Below the pieces are notes generated by a model. That model ran no database searches. It was not told where the DNA came from and worked only from the letters and a program-made list of their open reading frames with translations. The position numbers were made by a program, and so were the translations under genes. A DNA stretch of 38,181 nucleotides from contig JBNKHH010000045.1 in assembly GCA_050290245.1 (NCBI GenBank), forward strand, positions 1-38,181, in the 5' to 3' direction. Within the stretch, counting starts at the first letter, position 1. The number at the start of each line of letters is the position of its first letter. Below are positions 23,492 through 31,824 of this stretch, one piece after another. Source of the stretch: JBNKHH01 sp050290245 (GTDB lineage Bacteria; Pseudomonadota; Alphaproteobacteria; Rhodobacterales; Rhodobacteraceae).

Positions 23492-23517
23492 AAAATCACC
23501 CAATGATGGGTGAAAAA
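23492..23517 (-). terminator. Possible terminator hairpin
   Basis: On the minus strand TCACCC and GGGTGA (23496-23501 and 23507-23512) form a 6-bp stem with a 6-base loop, followed by TTTTTC. No supported gene ends just upstream on that strand, so its client is unknown. Confidence 0.4.
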
Positions 23518-23774
23518 TGCATCCATCTTGTTCAAAATTTAAGGAATTGTTCTGAATCGCCCTATGCCCCACATTAGCTACATCGAGCGAGTGGTTAGTG
23601 TTTGCGTTCGATAGTGTAAGGTTAAAGAGTTCGTCTTGTTATGACGAGTGTGAGTACGAGTGCTATGCTTAGGTGCGGTGGGGGAAAATAGGGCCAGCGT
23701 TTGAGTGAGTCGCGAGCCTGTTTGCGCGGTGGGACTGAAGAAGCTCGACTTCGAGTGGTCGCGAAGCAGCAAAA

Positions 23775-23819
23775 TGAATTTGGGCGGACGTGAAGTAAAT
23801 TCGCGTCCGCCCGCATTCA
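23775..23819. other. Long near-perfect hairpin in gene-poor region
   Basis: GGGCGGACGTGAA (23782-23794) pairs with TTCGCGTCCGCCC (23800-23812) over 13 bp (one G-T pair) around a 5-base loop. After a 2x2 internal loop, TGAAT (23775-23779) pairs with ATTCA (23815-23819). No clear T run follows on either strand, so a plain terminator is not obvious. Confidence 0.6.
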
Positions 23820-24005
23820 AGTGAATGAGTGAGTTGGTGCTGCCTAGCGTGACCTGGTTCGGGTCTAAGGAACAGCTATTCGTAGAATCGTGTTCGAATT
23901 TTGACCTGCTGCCGTCAATTTCCGGGCAAGCCATTTTTTTCATCTGGACTCGCCTGATACACGCCCCAAATGGCGGCCCGGACGACCAGCCGTATTTCAA
24001 GAATC

Positions 24006-24272
24006 TCAGGCTGCGGCCACAGAGGCCAATTCCAATGCATGCATGAACGCCTCGTCGGCACTGCCCATCGGCGCGCCAGAGGCACAGACCTGCCTGCGTC
24101 CCGGTCCAACCTCGAACAGCCCAGAGCAGTAGACGCCCACGGACACCTCGGTCGCGCACGGCACCCACTTGCCCCCCGGCCCCTCCACGCTCTTTCCGAC
24201 ACGCACGTTCACCGATCCGGGCGGCGGGCTGGAAACAAGGGCGGAAACGTCGAACAAACGGGCAAGGTCCAT
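24006..24272 (-). CDS. Small protein of unknown function
   Basis: This 88-residue protein is not recognised. It starts MDLARLFDVSALVSS, has a Pro/Gly-rich middle and three cysteines (PCATEV, VYCSGL, QVCASG), and no signal or membrane segment. The start is well supported: AAAGGAG lies 5 bases before the ATG at 24272. Two in-frame codons with an ATG further upstream (24302) lack a ribosome site. It is divergent from the LysR-type HTH gene, with 228 bp between them. Confidence 0.6.
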   Translation of the reverse strand: MDLARLFDVSALVSSPPPGSVNVRVGKSVEGPGGKWVPCATEVSVGVYCSGLFEVGPGRRQVCASGAPMGSADEAFMHALELASVAAA

Positions 24273-24500
24273 GGCAGCTCCTTTCCCGCCCGTTTTATGC
24301 AACCAAATCTGACCAAAAGATGACCGCGTCCCTGCATTCGAACCCGCCCATGCTTGAGGCCACCACGTTGTGACGCAACGGAATTTCGGATTCTCGGAAT
24401 TGTTAAAGTTTTGCCTTCTTTTTTACGCTACGACTTGCGACACCCTCCGTGCTCGACGCGGTTTTATTTTTTTAGGCGTCAACTCTTTCTCGGAGGCCAT

Positions 24501-25379
24501 TTGTACGAATCCAAGAACAACACCGGCGTCACAGTCGCCATGCTCCGCGCCTTTGTGTGCATGAGCCGCAATCTGAACCTGTCCAAGGCTTGCCAGGAAC
24601 TCGGGGCGACGCGCCAGACCGTGCGCCGCCACCTGTCCGACCTGGAACGGATTCGCGGCGAGCAATTGTTCGAGGTCAAAGACCGCCAGTATCACCTGAC
24701 TCGCGAGGGCGAAGCGTCACTGGACGAAGCGAAATCGATTCTCTTTCAGCTGGATACTTGGTCCGGGCAATCCTCTCTGCGACGAAAGTCGTCCTCGGGG
24801 CTCGAATCCAGCCGCTATACCGATGCCGACGGGCGCGTGTTCTTCTCGCAGCAGCATCCAGTGTCTCAGATCGCGATCGACGGCCTTCCGCTGATGAAAA
24901 AGGCCCTCCAAGCCTGGGGCAGCGCCGAGACGCAGATCGTACACGAGGCGATGGAGGTCATCCGTCCCTATACCGTCCTCTACCGCCACGGACCCGCAGG
25001 CTGGGTCTTCGTCGATATTGGCACCGAGTCCGCCTATGCCAAATGGTTCGGCTGGGCCTGGTCGCGCAGCGCCATCGGCAAGCTGATGAACGAAGACAAC
25101 GTGGGCGACGAGTTCAACGAATTCATCGCCGGCGCCTACTCGCGGATCTACGAGGAAGGCGGCGTCCGGCTCGACCATCTCTATGCCTATCTGCCCAAGG
25201 ATGGCGGCGATCCACTGCCGGTGACTTTTCAGCGCCTGCTGTTGGGATGCGTCTTCCCCGACGGCACGCCGGGCCTCAGTGTGCTCGCCCTGATCACGCC
25301 GAAAGTCGAGATCTCCGACCTCGCCCCCGAGGACTTTCCCGACCTTCCGGCAGAGCTTGTCATGGACGATCTGCCCTAA
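24501..25379 (+). CDS. LysR-type HTH regulator with atypical C-terminus
   Basis: This 292-residue protein has an N-terminal LysR-type winged helix (about 12-75: AMLRAFVCMSRNLNLSKACQELGATRQTVRRHLSDLE, then GEQLFEVKDRQYHLTREG). The remainder does not look like the usual periplasmic-binding-protein-like LysR effector domain; it has aromatic-rich stretches (VLYRHGPAGWVFVDIGTESAYAKWFGWAWS) that recall a PAS-like sensor. That reading is tentative. The frame is open to 24354, but GGAGG 4 bases before the in-frame TTG at 24501 gives a start that fits the HTH N-terminus. A target may be the downstream gene at 25521. Confidence 0.78.
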   Translation: MYESKNNTGVTVAMLRAFVCMSRNLNLSKACQELGATRQTVRRHLSDLERIRGEQLFEVKDRQYHLTREGEASLDEAKSILFQLDTWSGQSSLRRKSSSGLESSRYTDADGRVFFSQQHPVSQIAIDGLPLMKKALQAWGSAETQIVHEAMEVIRPYTVLYRHGPAGWVFVDIGTESAYAKWFGWAWSRSAIGKLMNEDNVGDEFNEFIAGAYSRIYEEGGVRLDHLYAYLPKDGGDPLPVTFQRLLLGCVFPDGTPGLSVLALITPKVEISDLAPEDFPDLPAELVMDDLP

Positions 25380-25428
25380 CTGGGTCCCGTCGTTGCGATT
25401 CCGTCACAGCTTCTGACCGAACCTGCGG

Positions 25429-25444
25429 TAAATTCCGGAATTTA
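25429..25444. promoter_or_regulatory. 16-bp perfect palindrome upstream of 25521 gene
   Basis: TAAATTCCGGAATTTA is a perfect palindrome in the 141-bp gap between the LysR-type gene and the next gene, 76 bp before its start. It is a good candidate operator, possibly of the upstream regulator. Confidence 0.5.
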
Positions 25445-25520
25445 TGGCAAAATGCGTGCAGGATTGTGGCCTTTTGATGGTAGGGTGCGCCGGTAGGTTC
25501 GGGATGGTGAGGGGTATTCC

Positions 25521-26279
25521 ATGTCAGCGCTTTCGATCTTCGGCATGGTGAAAAACCTGTCCGGAATTATGCGGCAACTTGAAGATGCGGGCATGCGCAT
25601 CGAGGTCGGCGGCGATTTCTCGGAGTACCGCCTGTACCGCACCTCCCAGACCGACCGAAACCCCATGTATCCGATGTTCGACGTGGCAAGTTCATACATC
25701 GACGAGACGAACGGATTCTGGATCTGCGGCTTTAACGAGGCCGACGAATTGATCCACACCCAGGCCGTGCGCCTTCTGGACATGAAAGGTGTATCTCTGG
25801 GCCAGCACATGAACATGCACCGGCACAAGTACATCACGCCCGGCACCACGCCCGACCCAGACCTGACCTTCTATTCCGGCCCCGAGGCGCTGCGGACGGT
25901 AACCGGCCGGGTCTGCTATCATGGTGAATTCTGGCTTCCGGCCCGCGGCCTTGGCGGTCCGCGCAGTCAGGGATTGACGACGCTGTTGTCGCGAGTCCTC
26001 TTCGAAATCATGTATGCCAACTGGCAACCCGACTTTGCCTTTGGCCTGGTGCCCCAACAGCTTGCAGCGCGTGGCGCCCACCTTCGTTATGGCTACAACC
26101 ACTGCGAACCGGGCGCATGGATCGGGCCGGATCAGCAGATCACCGAGGAAGACTATCTTATCTGGATGAGCGGTCGCGAGATGGGCGCAGCCTTGGCCAG
26201 AAAACCACAATCGCTGCAAAACAGTTCCCAGTTGTCCGCAATACGGTCGGCATTGACATCTATTGATGCCAAGGGTTGA
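25521..26279 (+). CDS. Protein of unknown function, possibly GNAT-like
   Basis: I do not recognise this 252-residue soluble protein. There is no signal peptide or membrane segment. The middle reads GRVCYHGEFWLPARGLGGPRSQGLTTLLSRVLFEIMY; the RSQGLTTLLSRVLFE part resembles motif A of GNAT acyltransferases (RxxG plus helix), and YGYNHCEPGAWIG could be a later strand. This is a weak, pattern-based idea. The start at ATG 25521 is preceded by GAGGGG about 8 bases away. It sits between a LysR-type regulator and an MFS transporter on the same strand, so it may be part of a regulated modification-export unit. Confidence 0.7.
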   Translation: MSALSIFGMVKNLSGIMRQLEDAGMRIEVGGDFSEYRLYRTSQTDRNPMYPMFDVASSYIDETNGFWICGFNEADELIHTQAVRLLDMKGVSLGQHMNMHRHKYITPGTTPDPDLTFYSGPEALRTVTGRVCYHGEFWLPARGLGGPRSQGLTTLLSRVLFEIMYANWQPDFAFGLVPQQLAARGAHLRYGYNHCEPGAWIGPDQQITEEDYLIWMSGREMGAALARKPQSLQNSSQLSAIRSALTSIDAKG

Positions 26280-26332
26280 GTGCCCGCTCAGCCATTACGG
26301 CCAATTGATAAGAAAAGACCCTGACGTCAGTT

Positions 26333-27505
26333 ATGCGCGACATTTATTCTGCCGGCACGATGTCCACATCGTCCCGCAAAACCATTATTGGCTCGATTGC
26401 GGTAAGCATCGCTTTCGTGATGGAGCTGACGCTTGTGCCCTTGCTCCTGCCCAGCATCCAGGAGCAATTCGGCCTGTCGATCACCGAACTTGCGTGGGTT
26501 TTCAATGCCTACGGCGTCGCAGTTGCTCTTGGCGTTCTGATCGGCGGATGGTTTGGAGACGTCTACGACACCCGCAAGGTCTTTGGTCTCGGCGTTTTCT
26601 TCTTTGCCCTCGGTTCCACGGTCACCGCTTCGGCGGGAACCTACGAAACCATGATTGTGGGTCGGATCATGCAGGGCTTTGGCGGGGGAATCTTCTCGCC
26701 GCTGGTCCCCATCCTCCTGACGCGGGCCGCGCCTGACAGACCCGGAAAAGTCCTCATCGTCTGGGGCAGCATCGCCGGCTATATCGCTGCTTCCGCTCCG
26801 TTTTTCTATAGCAACGTCCTTGTCGACTATGGCTGGAACCTGGCGTTCATCATTTTTGCAGCCGTCTCCGTCGTCGCGCTGGCGGTCGTGTTGAAATCGG
26901 ACGCCGCCGAAGACCCGGACGATACCGCCAAAGAACACCCGCATTACGCCCGCCTTTTGGAATCGCGCGATATCTGGGTGCTGTTCGCCTATGTGTTCTG
27001 CACCTATGGCACGATCACCTACTACCTGTTCCGCCTGCCGCTCTGGCTTTCGGAAAACAAGCATTCGGTTGTCAGCATCGGTCTGACGCTTTCGATTCTG
27101 TGGCTCAGCTTCTCTTTCATGAGCACCCTGCTGAGAAATCACGTCGATGCGCCGCGCATCCGCAGGATCTTGACAGCCGCGCCAGCATTCATCGCCGCGG
27201 GCTTCACGCTTGGCTACATGTGCGACGACCTGTCTTGCCTGATGCTGTCGTCGGTCCTTGTCGGCTGCGGCCTGGCCTGCTCGAACGCGCCCTCCACGCA
27301 ACTGATCCTCGAGTTCGCGCCGAAAGGCATGAGCGCGGTCTCGGCCAGCATGGACATCACTTTCGCGCGCCTCGGGGGCGTCGTCGCCGTGACATATCTC
27401 GCTCAGTCCGATTTCGTTGTCGCAGTTATTTCGGCGGTGACCTTCTGTCTGATCGCCGGCATCTGCGCCATCGCGCTCGGCAAACGGCTCAAGACCACCC
27501 CCTAG
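26333..27505 (+). CDS. MFS transporter
   Basis: This 390-residue polytopic protein has about 12 hydrophobic helices and MFS motif A, GGWFGDVYDTRKVFG (residues 71-85), plus GRIMQGFGGGIFSPLVP in helix 4-5. It is likely a proton-driven exporter (DHA1/DHA2-like) of unknown substrate. No strong ribosome site precedes the ATG at 26333; a second ATG at codon 10 (26360) is an alternative. It begins 53 bp after the unrecognised gene at 25521 and is followed at 200 bp by an ABC export operon. Confidence 0.9.
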   Translation: MRDIYSAGTMSTSSRKTIIGSIAVSIAFVMELTLVPLLLPSIQEQFGLSITELAWVFNAYGVAVALGVLIGGWFGDVYDTRKVFGLGVFFFALGSTVTASAGTYETMIVGRIMQGFGGGIFSPLVPILLTRAAPDRPGKVLIVWGSIAGYIAASAPFFYSNVLVDYGWNLAFIIFAAVSVVALAVVLKSDAAEDPDDTAKEHPHYARLLESRDIWVLFAYVFCTYGTITYYLFRLPLWLSENKHSVVSIGLTLSILWLSFSFMSTLLRNHVDAPRIRRILTAAPAFIAAGFTLGYMCDDLSCLMLSSVLVGCGLACSNAPSTQLILEFAPKGMSAVSASMDITFARLGGVVAVTYLAQSDFVVAVISAVTFCLIAGICAIALGKRLKTTP

Positions 27506-27643
27506 CGGCCTGCCGGAACGTACCCGAGGGGGGGAACCGGGCTGACGAGACAATCTACAAGAGCGGACCTCGCGAAGCGCGCTCAGGGCCGCAGGACCAA
27601 TTCCTTGCCCAAACACGCGATTTCCGACTCGCAAATCGCGTTG

Positions 27644-27657
27644 TTGACAGAGATCAT
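27644..27657. promoter_or_regulatory. Weak FnrL-like box before the ABC export operon
   Basis: TTGACAGAGATCAT matches TTGA-N6-TCAA except for the last base and lies 48 bp upstream of the HlyD-type gene. Alone it is weak evidence of oxygen-linked control. Confidence 0.25.
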
Positions 27658-27705
27658 GGCACCCGAACGGCACTTTGCTTTTCTGGGGATCAAAAGGACA
27701 GGACA

Positions 27706-28659
27706 TTGGTCAGCTCAATCTGCGGCGTTCCGCTTCTGGCAAGCTTTTTCTCGATCTGCGCAGCGCCGGACCCTGTAGCAACCGGCTATGTCGAAGGTGA
27801 GTTTCTCCTGATCGCACCCGTGAGCGTTGCGCAGGTGAACTCGGTTACGGTAAGGCGCGGCGACACGGTTGCGGCCGGCGCGGTTCTGGTCCGGATGGAA
27901 CAGCGCGACGCGGAAATCGCGCAGGCACAAGCCGAGGCGGCGCTTGCGCGCGCCGAAAGCGAACTGTCGGATCTGAAAGCCGGTAGGCGCGACGCAGAAA
28001 TCCGCGTGATTGAGGCCGAGCTGGACTCCGCGCTTGCCGAAGCCCGCGATGCCGCCCGCGAAGCGCAACGACTGAACGACCTTCTTGCCCGCCGGACTGT
28101 ATCGCAGGCACAGGTCGACGACGCCGAAACCCGCCTGAACGTGGCGCAGGCCCGCGTGGCCGAGGTCGAGGCCAATCTTGCCGTTGCACGCCTCCCCGCA
28201 CGCGACCATCAGATCGCCGCAGCCGAAGCCGCAGTTGCCGTGGCCCGCGCAAGTCGTGATGCCGCGATCTGGCAGCGCGGCAAGCGCGAACTCACCGCAC
28301 CCGCCGCCGGACAGGTCTTTGAAGTCTTCCGCCGCGAAGGCGAGATCGCCGGGCCGCAGGCCCCTGTCCTTTCGCTCTTGCCCGAAGGGGGGGTATTGCT
28401 CAGGCTCTATGTCCCCGAAGACCTTATCGCAGGGATTGCGCCCGGCCTGGCGCTGTCAGTGGCCTGCGACAACTGCCCGCCGGGCACCACCGCCACGGTG
28501 ACCTATGTGTCGCAATCACCCGAGTTCACGCCACCGGTGATCTACTCGCTCGAAAACAGGCAAAAGCTCGTCTACCTGGTCGAGGCGCGACCGGACGCGA
28601 ATGCCGTCGCGCTCAAGCCCGGCCAGATCGTTGACGTCAGGCTGAACAGCGCGCCATGA
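27706..28659 (+). CDS. HlyD-family periplasmic adaptor of ABC exporter
   Basis: This 317-residue protein is a membrane fusion protein of the YbhG/EmrA type. A hydrophobic N-terminus (VPLLASFFSICAAPDP, perhaps lipoprotein-like) is followed by a biotinyl-lipoyl half (VNSVTVRRGDTVAAGAVLVRME), a long coiled coil rich in Ala/Glu/Arg (about 65-185), the second half and a beta-barrel domain to the end. The open frame is much longer upstream, but AAAGGACAGGA just before the in-frame TTG at 27706 marks the likely start. It overlaps the ATPase gene by four bases (ATGA), so the three genes form one operon. Confidence 0.88.
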   Translation: MVSSICGVPLLASFFSICAAPDPVATGYVEGEFLLIAPVSVAQVNSVTVRRGDTVAAGAVLVRMEQRDAEIAQAQAEAALARAESELSDLKAGRRDAEIRVIEAELDSALAEARDAAREAQRLNDLLARRTVSQAQVDDAETRLNVAQARVAEVEANLAVARLPARDHQIAAAEAAVAVARASRDAAIWQRGKRELTAPAAGQVFEVFRREGEIAGPQAPVLSLLPEGGVLLRLYVPEDLIAGIAPGLALSVACDNCPPGTTATVTYVSQSPEFTPPVIYSLENRQKLVYLVEARPDANAVALKPGQIVDVRLNSAP

Positions 28660-29576
28660 CCGAACCGGCGATAGACGTACACGGGCTGGTAAAACGATTT
28701 GGCGACCAAGTTGCGGTCGACAAGGTTTCGATACGCGTCAACCAGGGCGAGATCGCCGGCTTCCTGGGCCCTAACGGCTCGGGCAAGACGACGACCATGC
28801 GCGTGATTTGCGGGCTGCTGACACCAGACGAAGGCGAAGGCACGGTTCTCGGCATGGATATTCGCCGCGACAGTGAACGCGTCAAACGCGAAATCGGCTA
28901 TATGACGCAAAGCTTCTCACTCTACAAAGATTTGACCATAGACGAGAATTTGCGCTTCGTTGCAGGACTTTATGGTCTGCGCCCGATCGCCACCCATGTG
29001 GATGAACAACTCACGCGTCTCGGTCTAACCGAGCGCCGTCACCAATTGGCCGGCACGCTTTCAGGTGGATGGAAACAACGCCTCGCCCTGGCGGCCTGCG
29101 TCATGCACCGCCCGAAGCTACTTCTTCTGGACGAGCCAACCGCAGGGGTGGACCCAAAGGCGCGGCGGGAGTTTTGGAAGGAAATCCACCAGCTTACGCT
29201 CGACGGAATGACCGTGCTGGTATCGACGCACTACATGGACGAGGCCGAACGCTGCCACAGCATCAACTACATCACGTCCGGCAAGCTCATCGTGAGCGGG
29301 ACCGTCGAAGAGGTGATCGCCCACGCGGGGCTGACGACGTTTCTACTGGAAGGCGGCCAGATCGACAAAGCAGAGCAGATATTGTTGTCCGATCCGGACG
29401 TGGACCAGGTCGCACCCTTTGGCGCCAAGCTTCACGTCGTCGGGCGAGATACTGCGAAACTGACTTCCGCAGTCACCGCAGCCGCAGCAGCCACCGGCAG
29501 CCATGCCTCCCTATCCGAAACCAGCCTTGAAGATGTTTTTGTTCAATACATCGGCGCCGGCAGGGACGCGCCATGA
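28656..29576 (+). CDS. ABC transporter ATP-binding protein (export)
   Basis: This 306-residue ATPase has Walker A GPNGSGKTT (38-46), the signature LSGGWKQRL (about 135-143), and Walker B LLLLDEPTAGVDP, followed by the H-loop VSTHYMDEAERC. The C-terminal extension after about 230 is typical of drug- or polysaccharide-type exporters (YbhF, CcmA/DrrA-like). It overlaps both neighbours by four bases, giving an HlyD-ATPase-permease exporter. Unlike YbhF it has a single ATPase domain. Confidence 0.96.
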   Translation: MTEPAIDVHGLVKRFGDQVAVDKVSIRVNQGEIAGFLGPNGSGKTTTMRVICGLLTPDEGEGTVLGMDIRRDSERVKREIGYMTQSFSLYKDLTIDENLRFVAGLYGLRPIATHVDEQLTRLGLTERRHQLAGTLSGGWKQRLALAACVMHRPKLLLLDEPTAGVDPKARREFWKEIHQLTLDGMTVLVSTHYMDEAERCHSINYITSGKLIVSGTVEEVIAHAGLTTFLLEGGQIDKAEQILLSDPDVDQVAPFGAKLHVVGRDTAKLTSAVTAAAAATGSHASLSETSLEDVFVQYIGAGRDAP

Positions 29577-30712
29577 TCAACGTGCGCTTCTCCTTCACCC
29601 GCCTCCGGGCCGTGCTTCGCAAGGAAGTGATCCAGATGCGGCGTGACCGTGTGACTTTTGCGATGATGCTGGGTGTGCCGCTGATGCTGTTGATCCTGTT
29701 TGGCTATGCGATCAACACCGACCCCAAACGCCTGTCAGCCGCGCTGGTCGCGCCAACGCAGGATCGCTACACGCGGGCCATCGTGACGGCGCTTGAATTG
29801 ACCGGCTATTACCGTTTCACCCATCCTCAGGCCACCATGGGCGAAGCCGAGGATCTGATGGCCCAGGGCCAGGTTTCCTTCGTCGTGACGATTCCCTCGG
29901 ATTTCGGTGTCAGGATCGAGCGCGGCGACTCGCCCCAGATACTGATCGAGGCCGATGCCACCGATCCCGCCGTCGCCTCCGGCGCCATCTCGACACTGGG
30001 CACTGTCGCGGCCAACGCCCTTTTGCACGAACGCAATGCCGAAGCCCAGGCCGCCGAAGCGTCGCGCAGCAACCTGCAGGTCATCGTCCACCGGCGATAC
30101 AATCCAGAGGGCATCACGCAATACAACATCGTGCCGGGCCTCCTTGGCGTGATCCTCCAGATGACCATGGTCATGATGACGTCGATTGCCCTGACGCGCG
30201 AATTAGAACGCGGCACGATGGAAAACCTCCTGGCCATGCCCGCCACGCCGTTCGAGATCATGCTCGGGAAGGTGCTGCCGTATTTCGGCGTCGGCGCAAT
30301 ACAGGTGATGGTTATACTCATCGCGGCGAAAAGCCTGTTCGGCGTGCCTTTTGTCGGCTCGCTTGGTCTGCTGCTTACGGGGGTATTGATTTTCGTCCTG
30401 GCGATGGTGACGCTCGGCTACACGATCTCGACTTTCTCGCGAACCCAGATGCAGGCGCTGCAGCTGACCTTCTTTTTCTTTCTTCCGTCGATCCTTCTTT
30501 CCGGGTTCATGTTCCCGTTTGGCGGTATGCCCCAATGGGCGCAATTCGTGGGCGAATTCTTCCCGTTGACCCATTTCCTGCGCCTTGTCCGCGCCGTCAT
30601 GCTGAAAGGCGCCGACCTTGCGAACGTCTCGGGCCCCCTGTTCTTTCTCGGCCTCTTCGTGGTTGCCTACGCATTGGTCGCGCTGCTGCGTTTTCGCCGG
30701 ACGCTCGACTGA
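29573..30712 (+). CDS. ABC-2 type permease
   Basis: This 379-residue protein fits the YhhJ/YbhS group of ABC-2 permeases. A first helix (MMLGVPLMLLILFGYAI, about 23-45) is followed by a large periplasmic domain (about 50-180) and five C-terminal helices (VPGLLGVILQMTMVMMTSIAL to the end), with the conserved RELERGTMENLLAMP between helices. It completes the export operon; the substrate and outer-membrane partner are not encoded nearby. It converges on the amidohydrolase gene with 44 bp between them and no clear terminator. Confidence 0.94.
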   Translation: MINVRFSFTRLRAVLRKEVIQMRRDRVTFAMMLGVPLMLLILFGYAINTDPKRLSAALVAPTQDRYTRAIVTALELTGYYRFTHPQATMGEAEDLMAQGQVSFVVTIPSDFGVRIERGDSPQILIEADATDPAVASGAISTLGTVAANALLHERNAEAQAAEASRSNLQVIVHRRYNPEGITQYNIVPGLLGVILQMTMVMMTSIALTRELERGTMENLLAMPATPFEIMLGKVLPYFGVGAIQVMVILIAAKSLFGVPFVGSLGLLLTGVLIFVLAMVTLGYTISTFSRTQMQALQLTFFFFLPSILLSGFMFPFGGMPQWAQFVGEFFPLTHFLRLVRAVMLKGADLANVSGPLFFLGLFVVAYALVALLRFRRTLD

Positions 30713-30756
30713 CCCGGCCCTTCACCCAAGTGACCATACCGCCAAAATCCTGAACG

Positions 30757-31824
30757 TCAGCCTATGGCAAACAGGCGCCTTGCATTGTCTTCGAAGAACG
30801 CTTTTTTCGCCTCCGGTGAAATGTCCATGGCGTCCAGCGCTCCGACCTCTTCCTTCACAAACTGCCACGGGTAATCCATCGCATACATCATGCGGTCCGT
30901 TCCGATGACATCCATCACGTATTTGATTGGCGGCGCCCAGCCGACGCCAGACGAGGTGTAATAGAAATTATCGCACAGATAATCCCATGCGCGGCGCTTG
31001 AGAGGTTGGACATTCGGATGCCTGCCCGTGTTGGATATGCGGGTATGCATGAAGTCAATTCTGTAGAGCCAGTATGGCAAGGCTTCCCCGCAGTGGCCAA
31101 GAATGATCTGCAAATTCGGGAAGCGATCAAAAATGCCGGACACCAGAAGACGCAATGCGTGCAAGCCCGTATCACAGGCAAAACCGTAGACAGCGGCGTC
31201 GAGCGCACGGCTGAGGAATGGCTGGATCATCTGCGCTGACGGCATGTTCGGATGAAGGTATATCGGGACCCCGAGAGACTCGGCAGCCTCGAAAATCGAC
31301 CAATACTTCTCGTCATCCAGATATGTTCCCAGCGTGTGTCCGTTGAGGATTCCGCCTCTCAGGCCCAGCTTTGTCACGCCGCGCTCCAACTCCTTCGCGG
31401 CGCGGTCCGGGTCCAGCGGCGAGAAGGCGGCCAGGCCGACAAATCGATCGGGGTACTTGGCGATCCCTTCGGCCAGCTCGTCATTGGCGCTTTCGGCAAG
31501 AGAGCTCGCCGTCGCCGGGTCAAAAATCTGGACGCCGGGCGAACCGAGCGCAAGGACGGAAATGTCAATGCCACTGGCATCCATATCGGCAATTCGCTCT
31601 TCGCCAAGTCCGGTAATCCGGCGCCGCTGAGCCCGTGCCAATGGATGCTCGCCTGCAAAAAAACCCCAAAGCTGGTTGAACCCTGGATCATTGATGACCG
31701 GGTTTGCAATTTCTTTCTGGTAAAGATCCATGATCTCCGAGGGCAGCCAGGCCTCCTCGGTCGCGATCCGCTTATATGGCGGGTTCGGGTCGCGCGGTGG
31801 CATTTCTGGATAACGGTCGGTCAT
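30757..31824 (-). CDS. ACMSD-type amidohydrolase/decarboxylase
   Basis: This 355-residue TIM-barrel protein belongs to the amidohydrolase-2 family, which includes gamma-resorcylate and related aromatic acid decarboxylases. The likely metal and catalytic residues are visible: E23/E24 (ATEEAW), H191 (IYLHPNMPS), H244 (ILGHCGEALP) and D317 (YAMDYPWQ). A nonoxidative decarboxylation of a hydroxybenzoate-like substrate is the best guess. The frame is open much farther upstream, but GGAG 9 bases before the ATG at 31824 and overlap with the stop of the TRAP permease gene (ATGA) fix the start. Together with the TRAP transporter and monooxygenase it forms a catabolic unit. Confidence 0.87.
   Translation of the reverse strand: MTDRYPEMPPRDPNPPYKRIATEEAWLPSEIMDLYQKEIANPVINDPGFNQLWGFFAGEHPLARAQRRRITGLGEERIADMDASGIDISVLALGSPGVQIFDPATASSLAESANDELAEGIAKYPDRFVGLAAFSPLDPDRAAKELERGVTKLGLRGGILNGHTLGTYLDDEKYWSIFEAAESLGVPIYLHPNMPSAQMIQPFLSRALDAAVYGFACDTGLHALRLLVSGIFDRFPNLQIILGHCGEALPYWLYRIDFMHTRISNTGRHPNVQPLKRRAWDYLCDNFYYTSSGVGWAPPIKYVMDVIGTDRMMYAMDYPWQFVKEEVGALDAMDISPEAKKAFFEDNARRLFAIG

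Larger units (their letters stand above)
23137..24005. other. Gene-poor region with hairpins
   Basis: I see no coding sequence I can support over about 870 bp. From about 23440 to 23960 base composition turns AT-richer than the flanks, and the motif GAGTG recurs several times on the plus strand (about 23590-23835). Several inverted repeats are present, the strongest at 23775-23819. The stretch could be remnant foreign DNA or hold a non-coding RNA. Confidence 0.5.

Noticed and set aside
23578..24168. 196-codon minus-strand open frame in the gene-poor region
   Set aside because: Overlaps the better supported small gene and translates to Thr/Ser/His-rich sequence without homology signs.
26327..27706. 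459-codon minus-strand open frame
   Set aside because: Antisense to the MFS transporter; highly polar, low-complexity translation.
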